A DNA stretch of 64,000 bases from Saprospirales bacterium (GCA_016711045.1 JADJTT010000007.1:453592-517591), one strand, 5' to 3'; counted from the first letter of the stretch, positions 1 through 9,430 are shown. The notes: generated by a model from the sequence alone, not told the origin. Made by a program: numbers and translations.

Positions 1-173
1 CCATCGACCGGCCTGCCGCGCCTTGCGGGGCCTGCCGCCAGGTGATCGTCGAGAAAGAATGGCGTCAAAAAGCACCGTTTCGCCTACTGCTCCAGGGGGA
101 AAGCGGGCCCATATACGTCTTCGAGTCTGGCCGGGATTTGCTGCCGTTGACGTTTGATCCGGATTATCTTTAG
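1..173 (+). CDS. cdd: cytidine deaminase, C-terminal part (cut by window edge)
   Basis: The first 56 codons visible (frame starting at base 3, TAG stop at 171-173) contain APCGACRQ, the second zinc-binding segment of cytidine deaminases (PCxxC), followed by the usual short tail ending in PLTFDPDYL. The enzyme deaminates cytidine and deoxycytidine to uridine in pyrimidine salvage. The CAE segment with the first zinc ligand and the catalytic glutamate lies upstream of the window, so activity cannot be judged. The gene converges on kdsB, with a G+C-rich hairpin between them. Confidence 0.8.
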   Translation, partial: IDRPAAPCGACRQVIVEKEWRQKAPFRLLLQGESGPIYVFESGRDLLPLTFDPDYL

Positions 174-207
174 TGAAGAGCATCTCGCTTCGCTCGATGG
201 TGAAGTG

Positions 208-224
208 CCCCGACGGCGTCGGGG
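208..224. terminator. hairpin between convergent cdd and kdsB
   Basis: CCCCGAC and GTCGGGG form a perfect 7-bp stem around a GGC loop. It lies between two convergent genes and is flanked by GGTGAAG words, which recur in other intergenic repeats of this window. There is no T tract, so it may be a repeat element and not a true intrinsic terminator. Confidence 0.4.
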
Positions 225-266
225 GTGAAGGACGTATTTAGATTCGAAATTCGTGCGAAACCTCTG

Positions 267-1016
267 TTATCTATCCATTATTTGTTGTGCGAAAGCAAGA
301 TCTTCCGGCGTATCGATACCGATAGATTCGTAATCGGTAAGTGCCACGGCAATGGAATAGCCGTTTTCCAACCAGCGAAGCTGTTCGAGCGATTCAGCCA
401 ATTCCAGGGAGCTGGGCGGTAATTCGGTCAATTGACGGAGTACCTCTGCCCGGAATCCGTAGAGCCCGATATGTTGCAGGTAAGGAAACCCGGAAAGCCA
501 ATCCTCCTGATCCCGGTCCCGGAAAAAAGGAACCGGGTGTCTGCTGAAATACAGCGCTCGCCCGTTCTCCGCGCGGACAACCTTCACTACATTGGGGTTG
601 AATAACTGCGCGGTGTGGACGACTGGCCGGGCAAGGGTAGCGATATCAGGGGCCGGGGAAGCCTTTAGTACCTCGATCAGTTGGTCGATAGCGTTCGGCG
701 TCAAAAAAGGCTCATCGCCCTGAATATTAAGGGCCCAGGTCCATGTTCCCGGATGGTAATTAGCCACCACTTCCGCACAGCGATCAGTGCCGCTGAGATG
801 GTCCGACCGGGTCATATGGATGATCCCGCCAAACGCCGTGACACACTCGGCAATACGCGGGTCATCGGTCGCAACTATCACTTCATCGAGGCTGTTTGAT
901 TGAGAAGCATGCTCCCAAACCCATTGAATAAGGGGTTTTTCGTTTAATAAGGCAAGTGGTTTTCCAGGAAACCGGGTAGAAGCAAATCGAGCAGGTATGA
1001 TCCCCAGAGTTTTCAT
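267..1016 (-). CDS. kdsB: 3-deoxy-manno-octulosonate cytidylyltransferase (CMP-KDO synthetase)
   Basis: This 249-residue protein activates KDO with CTP to give CMP-KDO, the donor for the inner core of lipopolysaccharide. It begins MKTLGIIPARFASTRFPGKP, the nucleotide-binding signature of the family (IPARxxSxRxPGKxL), and has ATDDPRI and LNIQGDEPFL, which match the conserved magnesium and substrate loops. Length is normal for KdsB. The divergent neighbour is a LysM protein. A kdsC-like phosphatase gene for the preceding KDO step lies about 43 kb away in this window. Confidence 0.95.
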   Translation of the reverse strand: MKTLGIIPARFASTRFPGKPLALLNEKPLIQWVWEHASQSNSLDEVIVATDDPRIAECVTAFGGIIHMTRSDHLSGTDRCAEVVANYHPGTWTWALNIQGDEPFLTPNAIDQLIEVLKASPAPDIATLARPVVHTAQLFNPNVVKVVRAENGRALYFSRHPVPFFRDRDQEDWLSGFPYLQHIGLYGFRAEVLRQLTELPPSSLELAESLEQLRWLENGYSIAVALTDYESIGIDTPEDLAFAQQIMDR

Positions 1017-1110
1017 ATTTTTGCAGCATTAATAACTTTTCAAGCGGACAGCGGGCTGCACCTCGCTTGAGTGTTGTGTACTTATGCCAGGAAAAAACAC
1101 GATTAAACTT

Positions 1111-1968
1111 ATGAGAAAACGGTGTCTAATTTGGATGGTGACCTGGCTTTTATCCCCCATCCTCCTCTTCGCCACAGGCGACAGCCTGCATTACCTTACC
1201 CCGAAAGATACAATATTTCTGTACCTGTCCGGAGGAGAAAAGATCTTTGAACACCAGATCGAGCGGAAACAGACCCTTTTCTCCCTTGCTAAATTTTACG
1301 GACTTGGATTGGACGAACTCTACTTTTACAATCCGGAGATCAGTGGAGGTCAGGGACCGGCATTGGGCCAGTCTGTGCGCATTCCCATCCCCAACCGCGC
1401 CATTCTTCGCTATTATCCGCCAAAATATTCCCAATGGGATTATATTCCCGTCTATTACATGGTACAGCAAGGAGAAACCTTGTACCGCATTTGCCGGGAG
1501 TATTTCAAAATGCCCATCGATACGATCATTCGACGCAATAACCTGATCGACAATCAGTTGAAAGTTGGCCAACCCTTGCATATCGGATGGATGAGCGTAC
1601 ACGGCATTCCCGATTCACTCCGGGTACACGGGGGGATCATGGCAGGCACCAACTCCGAACTGGGACGAATCTACCAGCAGGAATTTTTCTCGAAAAAAGA
1701 ATTTACGCAGCAAGGAGCTGCCCAATGGCCAAAGGATGACAAGCAAAATGCAGGCGGAGGCCTTTACGCCCTGCATAATGAAGCGCCGTTGGGGTCCATT
1801 ATTGCCGCAACCAATCCTATGACCAAACGAACCATTTATGTACGAGTTATCGGACGCATACCCGATTGGTATGAACAAAAAGTCATCGTGGTGTTATCTC
1901 CCGCAGTAGCCATATCATTAGGGGCCATTGATCACAATTTCTTTGTGCACCTGCGTTATTTGAAGTAA
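1111..1968 (+). CDS. exported LysM protein with C-terminal RlpA-like barrel
   Basis: The ATG at 1111 gives a 285-residue protein beginning MRKRCLIWMVTWLL, a clear signal peptide. An in-frame ATG at 1084 would only add nine polar residues. Two LysM motifs follow, around residues 45-90 (FSLAKFYGLGLDELYFYNP) and 120-170 (VQQGETLYRICREYF), which bind peptidoglycan. The last 80 residues (LHNEAPLGSIIAATNP, then VRVIGRIPDW, then LSPAVAISLGA) have the spacing of an RlpA-type double-psi beta-barrel. It probably acts in the periplasm on the cell wall. Whether the barrel is catalytic cannot be told, and the family is often only structural in this phylum. Confidence 0.75.
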   Translation: MRKRCLIWMVTWLLSPILLFATGDSLHYLTPKDTIFLYLSGGEKIFEHQIERKQTLFSLAKFYGLGLDELYFYNPEISGGQGPALGQSVRIPIPNRAILRYYPPKYSQWDYIPVYYMVQQGETLYRICREYFKMPIDTIIRRNNLIDNQLKVGQPLHIGWMSVHGIPDSLRVHGGIMAGTNSELGRIYQQEFFSKKEFTQQGAAQWPKDDKQNAGGGLYALHNEAPLGSIIAATNPMTKRTIYVRVIGRIPDWYEQKVIVVLSPAVAISLGAIDHNFFVHLRYLK

Positions 1969-2013
1969 AATATCCATATTTAATACAGCAGATCCTATAA
2001 TTTAGAGCGCATT

Positions 2014-3372
2014 ATGCAATTTCACCAAACCATTTTGGAAACAATCGGCAATACGCCGCTAATCAAGCTGAATAAAATTACGGCAGACCTGCCTTGCCTG
2101 GTCTTGTTGAAAAATGAAACCTTCAACCCCGGACACTCCATCAAGGACCGCATGGCCCTCAAGATGCTCGAGGACGCCGAAAAACGGGGCGATATCAAGC
2201 CGGGAGGTACCATCATCGAATGTACCTCCGGAAACACGGGTATGGGCCTGGCCATCGCCGCCTGTGTCAAGGGATACCGTTGTATTTTTACGACCAACGA
2301 CAAGCAATCGAAGGAAAAAATGGACCTGCTCAAGGCCCTGGGCGCCGAAGTGATCGTTTGTCCGACCAATGTCGGGCCCGAAGATCCCCGGTCCTATTAC
2401 TCCGTGGCCCGGAAATTGAGCCAGGAAGTACCCAACTCCTACTGGTGCAACCAATATGACAACCTCTCCAACCGGCAGGCCCATTATGAATCCACCGGTC
2501 CGGAGATCTGGGCACAGACTGAAGGGAAGGTGACACATATCGTCGTAGGCGTGGGCACCGGTGGAACCATCTCCGGCGTGGGACGCTATTTGAAAGAAAA
2601 AAATCCGGATATCAAGATATGGGGCATTGATACGTATGGCTCCGTATTTAAAAAATACCATGAGACCGGGGTGTTTGATGAAAAGGAGATCTATCCTTAT
2701 ATCACCGAAGGGATTGGAGAAGATATCCTGCCAGCCAACGTCGATTTCAGCATCATTGATCATTTTGAAAAAGTGGCCGACAAGGAAGGCGCCGTCATGG
2801 CCCGCCGCCTCGCACGCGAAGAAGGGATGCTGCTCGGCTACTCCGCCGGCTCTGCCCTCGCCGGGCTGCTGCAAATGAAAGACCATCTCAAGCCCGATGA
2901 TGTGGTGGTGGTCGTAGTACACGACCATGGAAGCCGGTATGTAGGCAAGATCTACAACGATGATTGGATGCGCGAGCGGGGTTTTATCGAGCAGGAATTC
3001 CGGGTCAAGGACCTCATTAATCAAAAACAGGACAAGCGCTTCCTTTCCATCAAGGCCACGGATACTGTTCGTCAGGCTTTTGAGATTATGAAAGCCCAGG
3101 ATTTCTCCCAGATGCCTGTCCTCCAGGGTGAAGCATTTGTCGGCTCCATTTCCGAAAACACAGTACTGGCCTATTTGCTGGAAAACCCGCTAAAAAACGC
3201 CGAAGTACCTGTGAGCGCCATTATGGGCGAGCCCTTTCCGGTGGTGGAGGAATCCGTAGCGGTGAGCCAGTTGCGCAATTACCTGCACAAGAATATTCCG
3301 GCGGTGCTGGCCAAAGACCAAACCGGGCAGTATCATATTATTACGCAGTGGGATATTATCCAGGTAGTATAA
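2014..3372 (+). CDS. cystathionine beta-synthase with CBS-domain pair
   Basis: The 452-residue protein has the fold-type II PLP enzyme core of the cysteine synthase/cystathionine beta-synthase family. The PLP lysine is K44 in HSIKDRMALK, and the phosphate loop is TSGNTG at 71-76. Residues from about 335 to the end form two CBS motifs, as in eukaryotic-type cystathionine beta-synthase. The expected reaction joins serine and homocysteine to cystathionine, but O-acetylserine sulfhydrylase activity is possible. The CBS pair probably binds an adenosyl ligand and regulates activity. The start ATG sits 45 bp after the LysM gene, so the two may be co-transcribed. Confidence 0.85.
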   Translation: MQFHQTILETIGNTPLIKLNKITADLPCLVLLKNETFNPGHSIKDRMALKMLEDAEKRGDIKPGGTIIECTSGNTGMGLAIAACVKGYRCIFTTNDKQSKEKMDLLKALGAEVIVCPTNVGPEDPRSYYSVARKLSQEVPNSYWCNQYDNLSNRQAHYESTGPEIWAQTEGKVTHIVVGVGTGGTISGVGRYLKEKNPDIKIWGIDTYGSVFKKYHETGVFDEKEIYPYITEGIGEDILPANVDFSIIDHFEKVADKEGAVMARRLAREEGMLLGYSAGSALAGLLQMKDHLKPDDVVVVVVHDHGSRYVGKIYNDDWMRERGFIEQEFRVKDLINQKQDKRFLSIKATDTVRQAFEIMKAQDFSQMPVLQGEAFVGSISENTVLAYLLENPLKNAEVPVSAIMGEPFPVVEESVAVSQLRNYLHKNIPAVLAKDQTGQYHIITQWDIIQVV

Positions 3373-3376
3373 GGCC

Positions 3377-4222
3377 CTAAAACAGCTCTATCTGGTTCTT
3401 CACTTCTTCCGATTGAAATGCCTGATTTTCGATTTGTGCAGGCTCAGGAGGAAGCACCCGGCGGATGACACGCATCTTATGAGAATACTGTTGCAGTTGT
3501 TCATCAAAGATGCCGTAGTGGTCGAGTTTGTCGATGCGCACGGCGCCGAACGAATGCATGATCTTTTGGCGGGGTAAAATGATGCCCACATGCTCCACCT
3601 TGCCTTTTCGGTCTTCGAAAAAGGCAAGGTCGCCGGGGCGGGCTTCTTCCACAAAATCGACCCCTTCGCCCTGGAGGACCTGGTGTTCGGGTTCCCGTCC
3701 CAAATGGATACCGACTATCCGGTAGACAAGCTGGGTCAATCCCCCGGCATCAATACCCAGCGGGGAACGGCCGCCAGGTTGCGAGGGGGCATATAATAAT
3801 CGCTGGGCAATTTTCAGCACCAGTGCGGAGGAAGGACGCAAATCGGAGGGAAATACAGCCAACCCGCTGAAGGTGTAGGTTTTTCCGGCCAACTGGAATT
3901 GCATGCCGTCGAAGTCCGGAAGCCGGGCGCCCAGGGAGATGGGGATGTAGGCATTCTCTGTCATCACCGGATGCATCAAATCCAGGCAATAAGCATAATG
4001 CTGCCGGTATTGATGAAACTCCGAGGGCGTGATCTCCAACAGTTGTTTATTCAGCACCCATCCGACCGTATTGTCCGCGATACAGCGTACCCGCGACCAG
4101 GTTTTCCCATTTCGGTCCAGCAATTCCAGCAAATCGCCAAACAGCAATTGAGTCAGTTGCTCTCCCCGCTCTTGCGGGCTCGAACGAAGCGGAACGACGC
4201 TGTATGGACAGATAAAATGCAT
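3377..4222 (-). CDS. SH3/NlpC-P60 family protein lacking the catalytic cysteine
   Basis: The ATG at 4222 gives 281 residues starting MHFICPYSVVPLRSSPQERG, the usual beginning of Bacteroidota SH3-NlpC/P60 proteins. Longer in-frame starts would lie upstream of the promoter seen at 4243-4273. Bacterial SH3 domains fill the first half. The C-terminal NlpC/P60 domain normally cuts gamma-D-Glu-diaminopimelate bonds in peptidoglycan with a Cys-His-polar triad. Here the motif GIDCSGL reads GIDAGGL, so Cys is Ala and Ser is Gly, while EHVGI with the catalytic His and HSFGA are kept. It is probably an inactive peptidoglycan-binding or regulatory homologue. It converges on the CBS-synthase gene with a 4-bp gap. 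Confidence 0.8.
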   Translation of the reverse strand: MHFICPYSVVPLRSSPQERGEQLTQLLFGDLLELLDRNGKTWSRVRCIADNTVGWVLNKQLLEITPSEFHQYRQHYAYCLDLMHPVMTENAYIPISLGARLPDFDGMQFQLAGKTYTFSGLAVFPSDLRPSSALVLKIAQRLLYAPSQPGGRSPLGIDAGGLTQLVYRIVGIHLGREPEHQVLQGEGVDFVEEARPGDLAFFEDRKGKVEHVGIILPRQKIMHSFGAVRIDKLDHYGIFDEQLQQYSHKMRVIRRVLPPEPAQIENQAFQSEEVKNQIELF

Positions 4223-4242
4223 AAGGGCAGCGATTGTTAAAT

Positions 4243-4273
4243 CAAAAATAGGAAAAGTTTCCCAGCATCCAAA
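4243..4273 (-). promoter_or_regulatory. Bacteroidota-type promoter for the NlpC/P60 gene
   Basis: On the minus strand TTTG (4273-4270) is followed after 19 nt by TATTTTTG (4250-4243), an exact match to TAnnTTTG. The leader to the ATG at 4222 would be short, about 14 nt. The position rules out the longer reading-frame starts upstream. Confidence 0.65.
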
Positions 4274-4346
4274 TCCTCTTTTATGCCTGCGATTTAATAG
4301 ACTCCACAAATAAATATCGTACATTAGCTAAACAAAATTTATTTGT

Positions 4347-4377
4347 AATGATGGCCTGCCTTTGACAGGCCATCATT
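4347..4377. other. perfect 12-bp hairpin in a divergent intergenic region
   Basis: AATGATGGCCTG and CAGGCCATCATT pair perfectly across a 7-nt loop. It lies 20 bp before the ATG of the peptidoglycan-binding gene, so it would be in the leader RNA of that gene. No T tract follows. A role in the leader or as a protein-binding palindrome is possible but unproven. Confidence 0.5.
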
Positions 4378-4397
4378 TGTACCCCAAATCTGATATC

Positions 4398-5957
4398 ATG
4401 CGAATGCTTAAATCAATTATCGAGCAGCGGAATGTGGCCGATGTACTACGAAGAAAATCATCCGAAAAAGATGCGGTTAAGGAGCTTCAGGAAAGCCTGA
4501 ACGAATTGGGATTTGGAGCCGAATTGAACTACGATCAGTATGGCGCCGACGGTGATTTTGGGAATGGTACCGTGTCTGCGATCAAAGCATTCGCCGAAAA
4601 GAACGGGCTTTCCACTGACGGAGAATCCGTTTCCAATGATGTGGCCAAGACCCTGCTGAAAAGACTGGAAATAGTGGGCCCTCTACGCATTCTTTTCCGT
4701 CTCCAAAATGACAACAAGATAGAAGACACGCTCTTCAAGAAATCGCCCCGCAAATCGGAGGTCGAGGCGCTGCAACTCATACTCCATCATATGGGTTTTG
4801 GAGACCATCTCAACTGGGAAAAATTCGGCGCCGATGGAGATTACGGACAGTCTACCACTGCGGCGGTGCAAGCCTTTGCCAAACAAGAAGGTTTGGATAC
4901 AACTGGCGAGAAAATGAGCGCCGATCTGGTTAAGCGCATCCTGGAGAAATATGTCCCATTTATGGGCCCACGCTGGGCCAATCGGCCGGTAACCACACAG
5001 TCGTCATCTTCGTCTTCTATTCCAAAAGAACTCAGAAAATACAAATTGGGGGTTTATACTGCTGGCAAGATTAAGCCCACTGAATTTATTGAGAAAAACA
5101 TCGATTTATTAAAATCAGTGGGCCTCACTGATTCAACGGCCCGCGTGCTGGCCGCGGTTTCCATCAATGAAGGAAACCTGGAAGCCGTCAATACCTGGGA
5201 TAACTCCTACCTCACCTTCGGGATGTTTCAATGGACCATCGGACAAGATGCGGCCCAGGGTGAACTTCCTGCAATGGTAAATAAGGTAAAGCGGAAGAAT
5301 GAAGATGTATTTCAAAAATGCTTTGGCCAGTACGGGCTGGATATCTCCATCGCACATACCGGTAATGTATATGGCCATTTCAAGCTTAACGGGGATGTAG
5401 TAGACAGGCCGAATAAGAAAGAAAAACTCCGTGCCGACGAATGGGCGGCCCACTTCTGGGAAGCCGGACACGACCCGCTCGTACAAGCAATACAGGTCGA
5501 ACATGCCGCATCCCGGCTGTTGACCTTTTACTGGAAAAAAATTGCCAATAATTCTCCCTATCTTCTTTCCGACCTCGTTACTTCCGAGTACGGAGTAGCA
5601 CTCCTGCTCGACAACCATGTTAACCGTCCGGGTTACGTAATGAGCTGCATCGAGCGGGCCATGGCCCAAACCGGATTGAAAGACCCCGGGAATTGGACGG
5701 AAGAAGAGGAGCAAAAACTCCTCCGCGCCTATCTTGACATCCGGAAGATCTATGGAAAATCCCCCATGACAGATGCCGCCGAACGAGGGGAACGCATCGA
5801 AGGCTTAGTGAAAAAAGGGCGTCTCAGCGCGGACCGGCGCAGCTTCGCATTCGAAGATATTGCCAGCAAAGGCCTCTTTGACACTGGGGTTCCCACCGGC
5901 TATAACCCCGAAGACTATCCGGATATCAAATGGGATGAAAGGGATGCAAAGGAATAA
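4398..5957 (+). CDS. protein with two peptidoglycan-binding domains and a lysozyme-like C-terminal domain
   Basis: The ATG at 4398 gives 519 residues. A TTG further upstream would start inside a hairpin and is unlikely. Two PGB_1-type repeats lie around residues 20-90 and 115-185, each with the pattern YGADGDFGNGTVSAIKAF or FGADGDYGQSTTAAVQAF. After a serine-rich linker, the C-terminal part holds SINEGNLEAVNTWDNSYLTF, where the glutamate in an EG context before an NTWD segment resembles lysozyme-like catalytic sites. There is no obvious signal peptide, which is unusual for a cell-wall enzyme and resembles phage- or toxin-type lysins. The catalytic assignment is an inference. Confidence 0.55.
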   Translation: MRMLKSIIEQRNVADVLRRKSSEKDAVKELQESLNELGFGAELNYDQYGADGDFGNGTVSAIKAFAEKNGLSTDGESVSNDVAKTLLKRLEIVGPLRILFRLQNDNKIEDTLFKKSPRKSEVEALQLILHHMGFGDHLNWEKFGADGDYGQSTTAAVQAFAKQEGLDTTGEKMSADLVKRILEKYVPFMGPRWANRPVTTQSSSSSSIPKELRKYKLGVYTAGKIKPTEFIEKNIDLLKSVGLTDSTARVLAAVSINEGNLEAVNTWDNSYLTFGMFQWTIGQDAAQGELPAMVNKVKRKNEDVFQKCFGQYGLDISIAHTGNVYGHFKLNGDVVDRPNKKEKLRADEWAAHFWEAGHDPLVQAIQVEHAASRLLTFYWKKIANNSPYLLSDLVTSEYGVALLLDNHVNRPGYVMSCIERAMAQTGLKDPGNWTEEEEQKLLRAYLDIRKIYGKSPMTDAAERGERIEGLVKKGRLSADRRSFAFEDIASKGLFDTGVPTGYNPEDYPDIKWDERDAKE

Positions 5958-5992
5958 GGGCTTGCCATACTTTAATTAAAAGAATTCGCTTC

Positions 5993-8900
5993 ATGAATCG
6001 GTCCTGGTCTTTTTACCTCGTCGGAGTATTACTCCTCTGGTCATTCTTTAGTTGTAAATCGGATAATACAATCACTCCGCAACCCGAAACACCTGCTGGC
6101 CCGATCCTCTTTACCTCGCTTCCAGCCACTGAAACCGGGCTCGACTTTGTCAACGACGTGCGGGAGGATGTGACCAGCGAATTTAACGTCCTTTCTTACG
6201 AATACTACTTCAACGGCGGAGGTGTCGGCGTGGGGGATTTGAACAACGACGGGATGCAGGACGTAGTGCTCACCGGCAATACCTCCCCTAATAAGTTGTT
6301 TCTCAACAAAGGGAACATGCAATTTGCCGACGTGACCGAGCAGGCCGCTATCAATCAGGGCAAGCAATGGTCGAACGGCGTGACATTGGCCGACGTCAAT
6401 GGCGATGGCTGGCTGGATATTTACATTAGCCAGGGCGGTCCGCAAGCAGATCCGAAGGTGCGGAAAAATCTGCTTTTTATCAACAACGGCCTTGCGGAAG
6501 GCAGCACTGTACCTACCTTCACCGAAAAAGCGGAGGAATACGGCCTGGCCGATACCAACCGCTCCAACCAGGCTGCCTTTTTCGACTATGACAAAGACGG
6601 CGACCTCGATTGTTTCGTCATCAATAATGCCAACTATTTCCGGGTGGTTTTACCGGCTATCTTCGACGACCTGAAGATCAAGAAAAACCTGGAAGAAGCC
6701 AGTTCCAACCTGTTCCGCAACGATAACGGGAAGTTTGTAAAGGTGACCGAGCCCGCGGGGATGTTGCGATACGGATACGGGCTTGGCCTTGCGATCAGCG
6801 ACATCAACGAAGACGGTTGGCTGGATGTATATGTGTCCAACGACTATTCCGTGCCGGATTTCATGTACATCAATAACGGCGATGGCACTTTTACGGACCA
6901 GATCAAGGAGAAGACCAGCCAGATCTCTTTCTTCGGGATGGGTTGCGATATCGCCGATTTCAACAATGACGGGTTGGTGGACATTGCACAGGTCGACATG
7001 GCAGCCGACGACCATATTCGCGACAAAACCCTTATGGAATCAATGAACGTACAGGGCTTTTCGTATTTCGTCCATACACTGGGCTACCAGTATGCGTATA
7101 TGTTCAATTCCTTTCAACTCAACAACGGCAACGGCACATTCAGTAATATTGCCGGGATGGCGGGCGTGCTGCGCACCGACTGGAGCTGGGCGGCGCTGCT
7201 GGCTGATTTCGACAACGATGGCTGGAAAGACTACTTTGTGAGCAATGGGTACCGGCGCTATGCCCGGGACAATGACTTCCGAAATGAAATGGCCAGGAGA
7301 CGCGATGCCAATGGGGGCAGCATCCCTTTGAAGATGCGCCAGGAAATGTACGACATGATGCCCCAGGTCATGTTGCCCAATATTGCGTACCGGAATAATA
7401 AAGACCTCACTTTCTCTAACGCCACCAGCGATTGGGGACTCAATCAACCCTCCTACTCCAACGGTACGGCTTACGCAGACCTGGATAACGACGGCGACCT
7501 GGATCTGGTGATCAACAATATTCACCAACCGGTTTTTCTATACCGAAACAATGCCGTGGAGCAGGGCCGGGGCAACTTCCTGCGCATCCAGCTCCAGGCA
7601 GAAACGCCTTCGACCCCAAAGGCAGGTACCCGGGTGGCCCTTCGCTATGGCGATGAAATGCAATTTCAGGAATGGCAAACTTCTCGTGGGTTTCAATCGA
7701 CCGTGGATGAAACGCTGCACTTCGGATTGGGGGAAGTGGAAAAAGTAGACCGCATCGAAGTGGTGTGGCCAAACGGCAAATCGCAGGTGATTGCCAATGT
7801 CCATGCCAATCAAACCCTGGTTATCAACCAAAAGGAAGCAACGGAAGGCGCCGTAGCGACCAAGGTGCTCCCCACTCCTGCGGTGGAGTCTATCAACCCC
7901 TATTCTCTGGGAATCGACTTCCGGCACCAGGAGAACGCATTCGACGATTTTATCCGGGAGGGGCTTCTTCCCCATCGCCAATCTACCCTTGGCCCGGGTA
8001 TTGCGGTAGCTGACGTCAACGGAGATCAGCTCGATGACTTTTTTGTGGGAGGTGCGGCAGGACAAGCCGGGGTATTGTACATTCAAAATCCGGACGGCAC
8101 CTTTCACAAAGGTCAATTTCAACCCTGGGCCGACCTGGATATCGCTTCCGAAGATATGGACGCCCTGTTTTTCGATGCAGACCATAACGGAACAATGGAT
8201 TTATACGTAGTCAGCGGGGGCAGCGGGGAATTTCAACCTGGGGCCGGTCCGCTGCAAGACCGGTTGTATATCAACTACGGCGGGGAGCGTTTCCAAAAGG
8301 TGAATGCCCTTCCGCCCATGAAAACCAGCGGAAAAGTAGTTAAAGCAGCCGATTTCGACGGCGATGGGGATTTCGACCTGTTTGTCGGCGGGGCTGCTGT
8401 ACCCGGCAAATATCCCTTCCCCGAACGAAGCTACCTGCTGCGTTGCGATCAAAACAAATACACAGATGTCACGGCTGAGGTAGCGCCCGGATTGATGAAC
8501 CCCGGGATGGTGAAAGATGCGTTATGGACCGACCTCAATAAAGACGCCCGCCCCGATCTGGTGATCGTGGGTGAGTGGATGCCGGTCATGGTTTTTCTGA
8601 ATGAAAATGCCCAATTTCGGGATGCGAGCGAGGAAATGGGCACCGCCGACCTCCGCGGCTGGTGGCAAAGCATCGCCGAAGCCGATATTGATGCAGATGG
8701 CGACATGGATCTCCTTGTGGGGAATGTCGGGCTGAACAGCAAGTTCCACGTAAGCCCGGAAAAGCCGCTGAAAGTCTTTGGGGCCGACTTCGACAACAAC
8801 GGGATCAGCGACGTAGTGCTGAGCAAACCTTACAAAGACCAATTCGTTCCCGCCCGCGGTCGTCAGTGTTCCTCCGAACAGATGCCTTTTATCAAGGAAA

Positions 8901-9385
8901 AGTTTCCTACCTATAATGCCTATGCACATGCCACACTCGAAGAAGTGTATGGCAAAGACAAGCTCAAGGATGCACTGGAGCTGACGGCCACCACCTTCGC
9001 GTCGATGATCCTGACCCGTGGTGGCGATGGAAAATTCGAAGCACATGAACTCCCCAACCTGGCACAGGTATCCCCAATAAATGCGATCATTCCCGGCGAC
9101 TATAACGGGGACGGGCATACAGACCTGCTCATTGCAGGCAATAACTTCGATACAGAAGTGGAAACACCCCGGTACGACGCCGGTACCGGCTTGTTCCTCC
9201 GGGGAGATGGGAAAGGAAATTTTGTGCCGGTACGCGTATACGAAAGCGGCTTTTATGCCAGTGGCAATGCCAAGGATATGGTCCTCATCCGGCTGGCTGG
9301 AAATAAAGGGCAATTGATCCTGGTGGCAAATAACGATGCGCCTTTACAAGCTTTTAGAATTAAACCCGGAGAAAACCCGATTTGA
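5993..9385 (+). CDS. FG-GAP/VCBS repeat lipoprotein with ASPIC/UnbV segment
   Basis: This 1130-residue protein has a lipoprotein signal (LLLWSFFSC, lipid-modified Cys21). It carries many FG-GAP/VCBS-like repeats with calcium-loop-type cores such as DLNNDGMQD, DVNGDGWLD, DFDNDGWKD and DADGDMDLL, which build beta-propellers. Around residues 530-610 an ASPIC/UnbV segment occurs (FGLGEVEKVDRIEVVWPNGK), followed by a second set of propeller repeats. Such proteins are common at the Bacteroidota surface, often near polymer uptake genes, but their ligands are mostly unknown. Here no TonB receptor is adjacent. Confidence 0.8.
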   Translation: MNRSWSFYLVGVLLLWSFFSCKSDNTITPQPETPAGPILFTSLPATETGLDFVNDVREDVTSEFNVLSYEYYFNGGGVGVGDLNNDGMQDVVLTGNTSPNKLFLNKGNMQFADVTEQAAINQGKQWSNGVTLADVNGDGWLDIYISQGGPQADPKVRKNLLFINNGLAEGSTVPTFTEKAEEYGLADTNRSNQAAFFDYDKDGDLDCFVINNANYFRVVLPAIFDDLKIKKNLEEASSNLFRNDNGKFVKVTEPAGMLRYGYGLGLAISDINEDGWLDVYVSNDYSVPDFMYINNGDGTFTDQIKEKTSQISFFGMGCDIADFNNDGLVDIAQVDMAADDHIRDKTLMESMNVQGFSYFVHTLGYQYAYMFNSFQLNNGNGTFSNIAGMAGVLRTDWSWAALLADFDNDGWKDYFVSNGYRRYARDNDFRNEMARRRDANGGSIPLKMRQEMYDMMPQVMLPNIAYRNNKDLTFSNATSDWGLNQPSYSNGTAYADLDNDGDLDLVINNIHQPVFLYRNNAVEQGRGNFLRIQLQAETPSTPKAGTRVALRYGDEMQFQEWQTSRGFQSTVDETLHFGLGEVEKVDRIEVVWPNGKSQVIANVHANQTLVINQKEATEGAVATKVLPTPAVESINPYSLGIDFRHQENAFDDFIREGLLPHRQSTLGPGIAVADVNGDQLDDFFVGGAAGQAGVLYIQNPDGTFHKGQFQPWADLDIASEDMDALFFDADHNGTMDLYVVSGGSGEFQPGAGPLQDRLYINYGGERFQKVNALPPMKTSGKVVKAADFDGDGDFDLFVGGAAVPGKYPFPERSYLLRCDQNKYTDVTAEVAPGLMNPGMVKDALWTDLNKDARPDLVIVGEWMPVMVFLNENAQFRDASEEMGTADLRGWWQSIAEADIDADGDMDLLVGNVGLNSKFHVSPEKPLKVFGADFDNNGISDVVLSKPYKDQFVPARGRQCSSEQMPFIKEKFPTYNAYAHATLEEVYGKDKLKDALELTATTFASMILTRGGDGKFEAHELPNLAQVSPINAIIPGDYNGDGHTDLLIAGNNFDTEVETPRYDAGTGLFLRGDGKGNFVPVRVYESGFYASGNAKDMVLIRLAGNKGQLILVANNDAPLQAFRIKPGENPI

Positions 9386-9399
9386 GGTTAAATGTGAAT

Positions 9400-9430
9400 T
9401 TTGCGCCGGATTAAAATAAATGTACTTTTG
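9400..9430 (+). promoter_or_regulatory. Bacteroidota-type promoter for the PorP/SprF gene
   Basis: TTTG at 9400-9403, a 19-nt spacer and TACTTTTG at 9423-9430 match the TTTG-N19-TAnnTTTG promoter of Bacteroidota. It lies about 39 bp before the ATG at 9469. Confidence 0.7.

Noticed and set aside
4223..4324. Longer N terminus for the NlpC/P60 protein
   Set aside because: It would begin upstream of the promoter at 4243-4273 and adds residues unlike the family.
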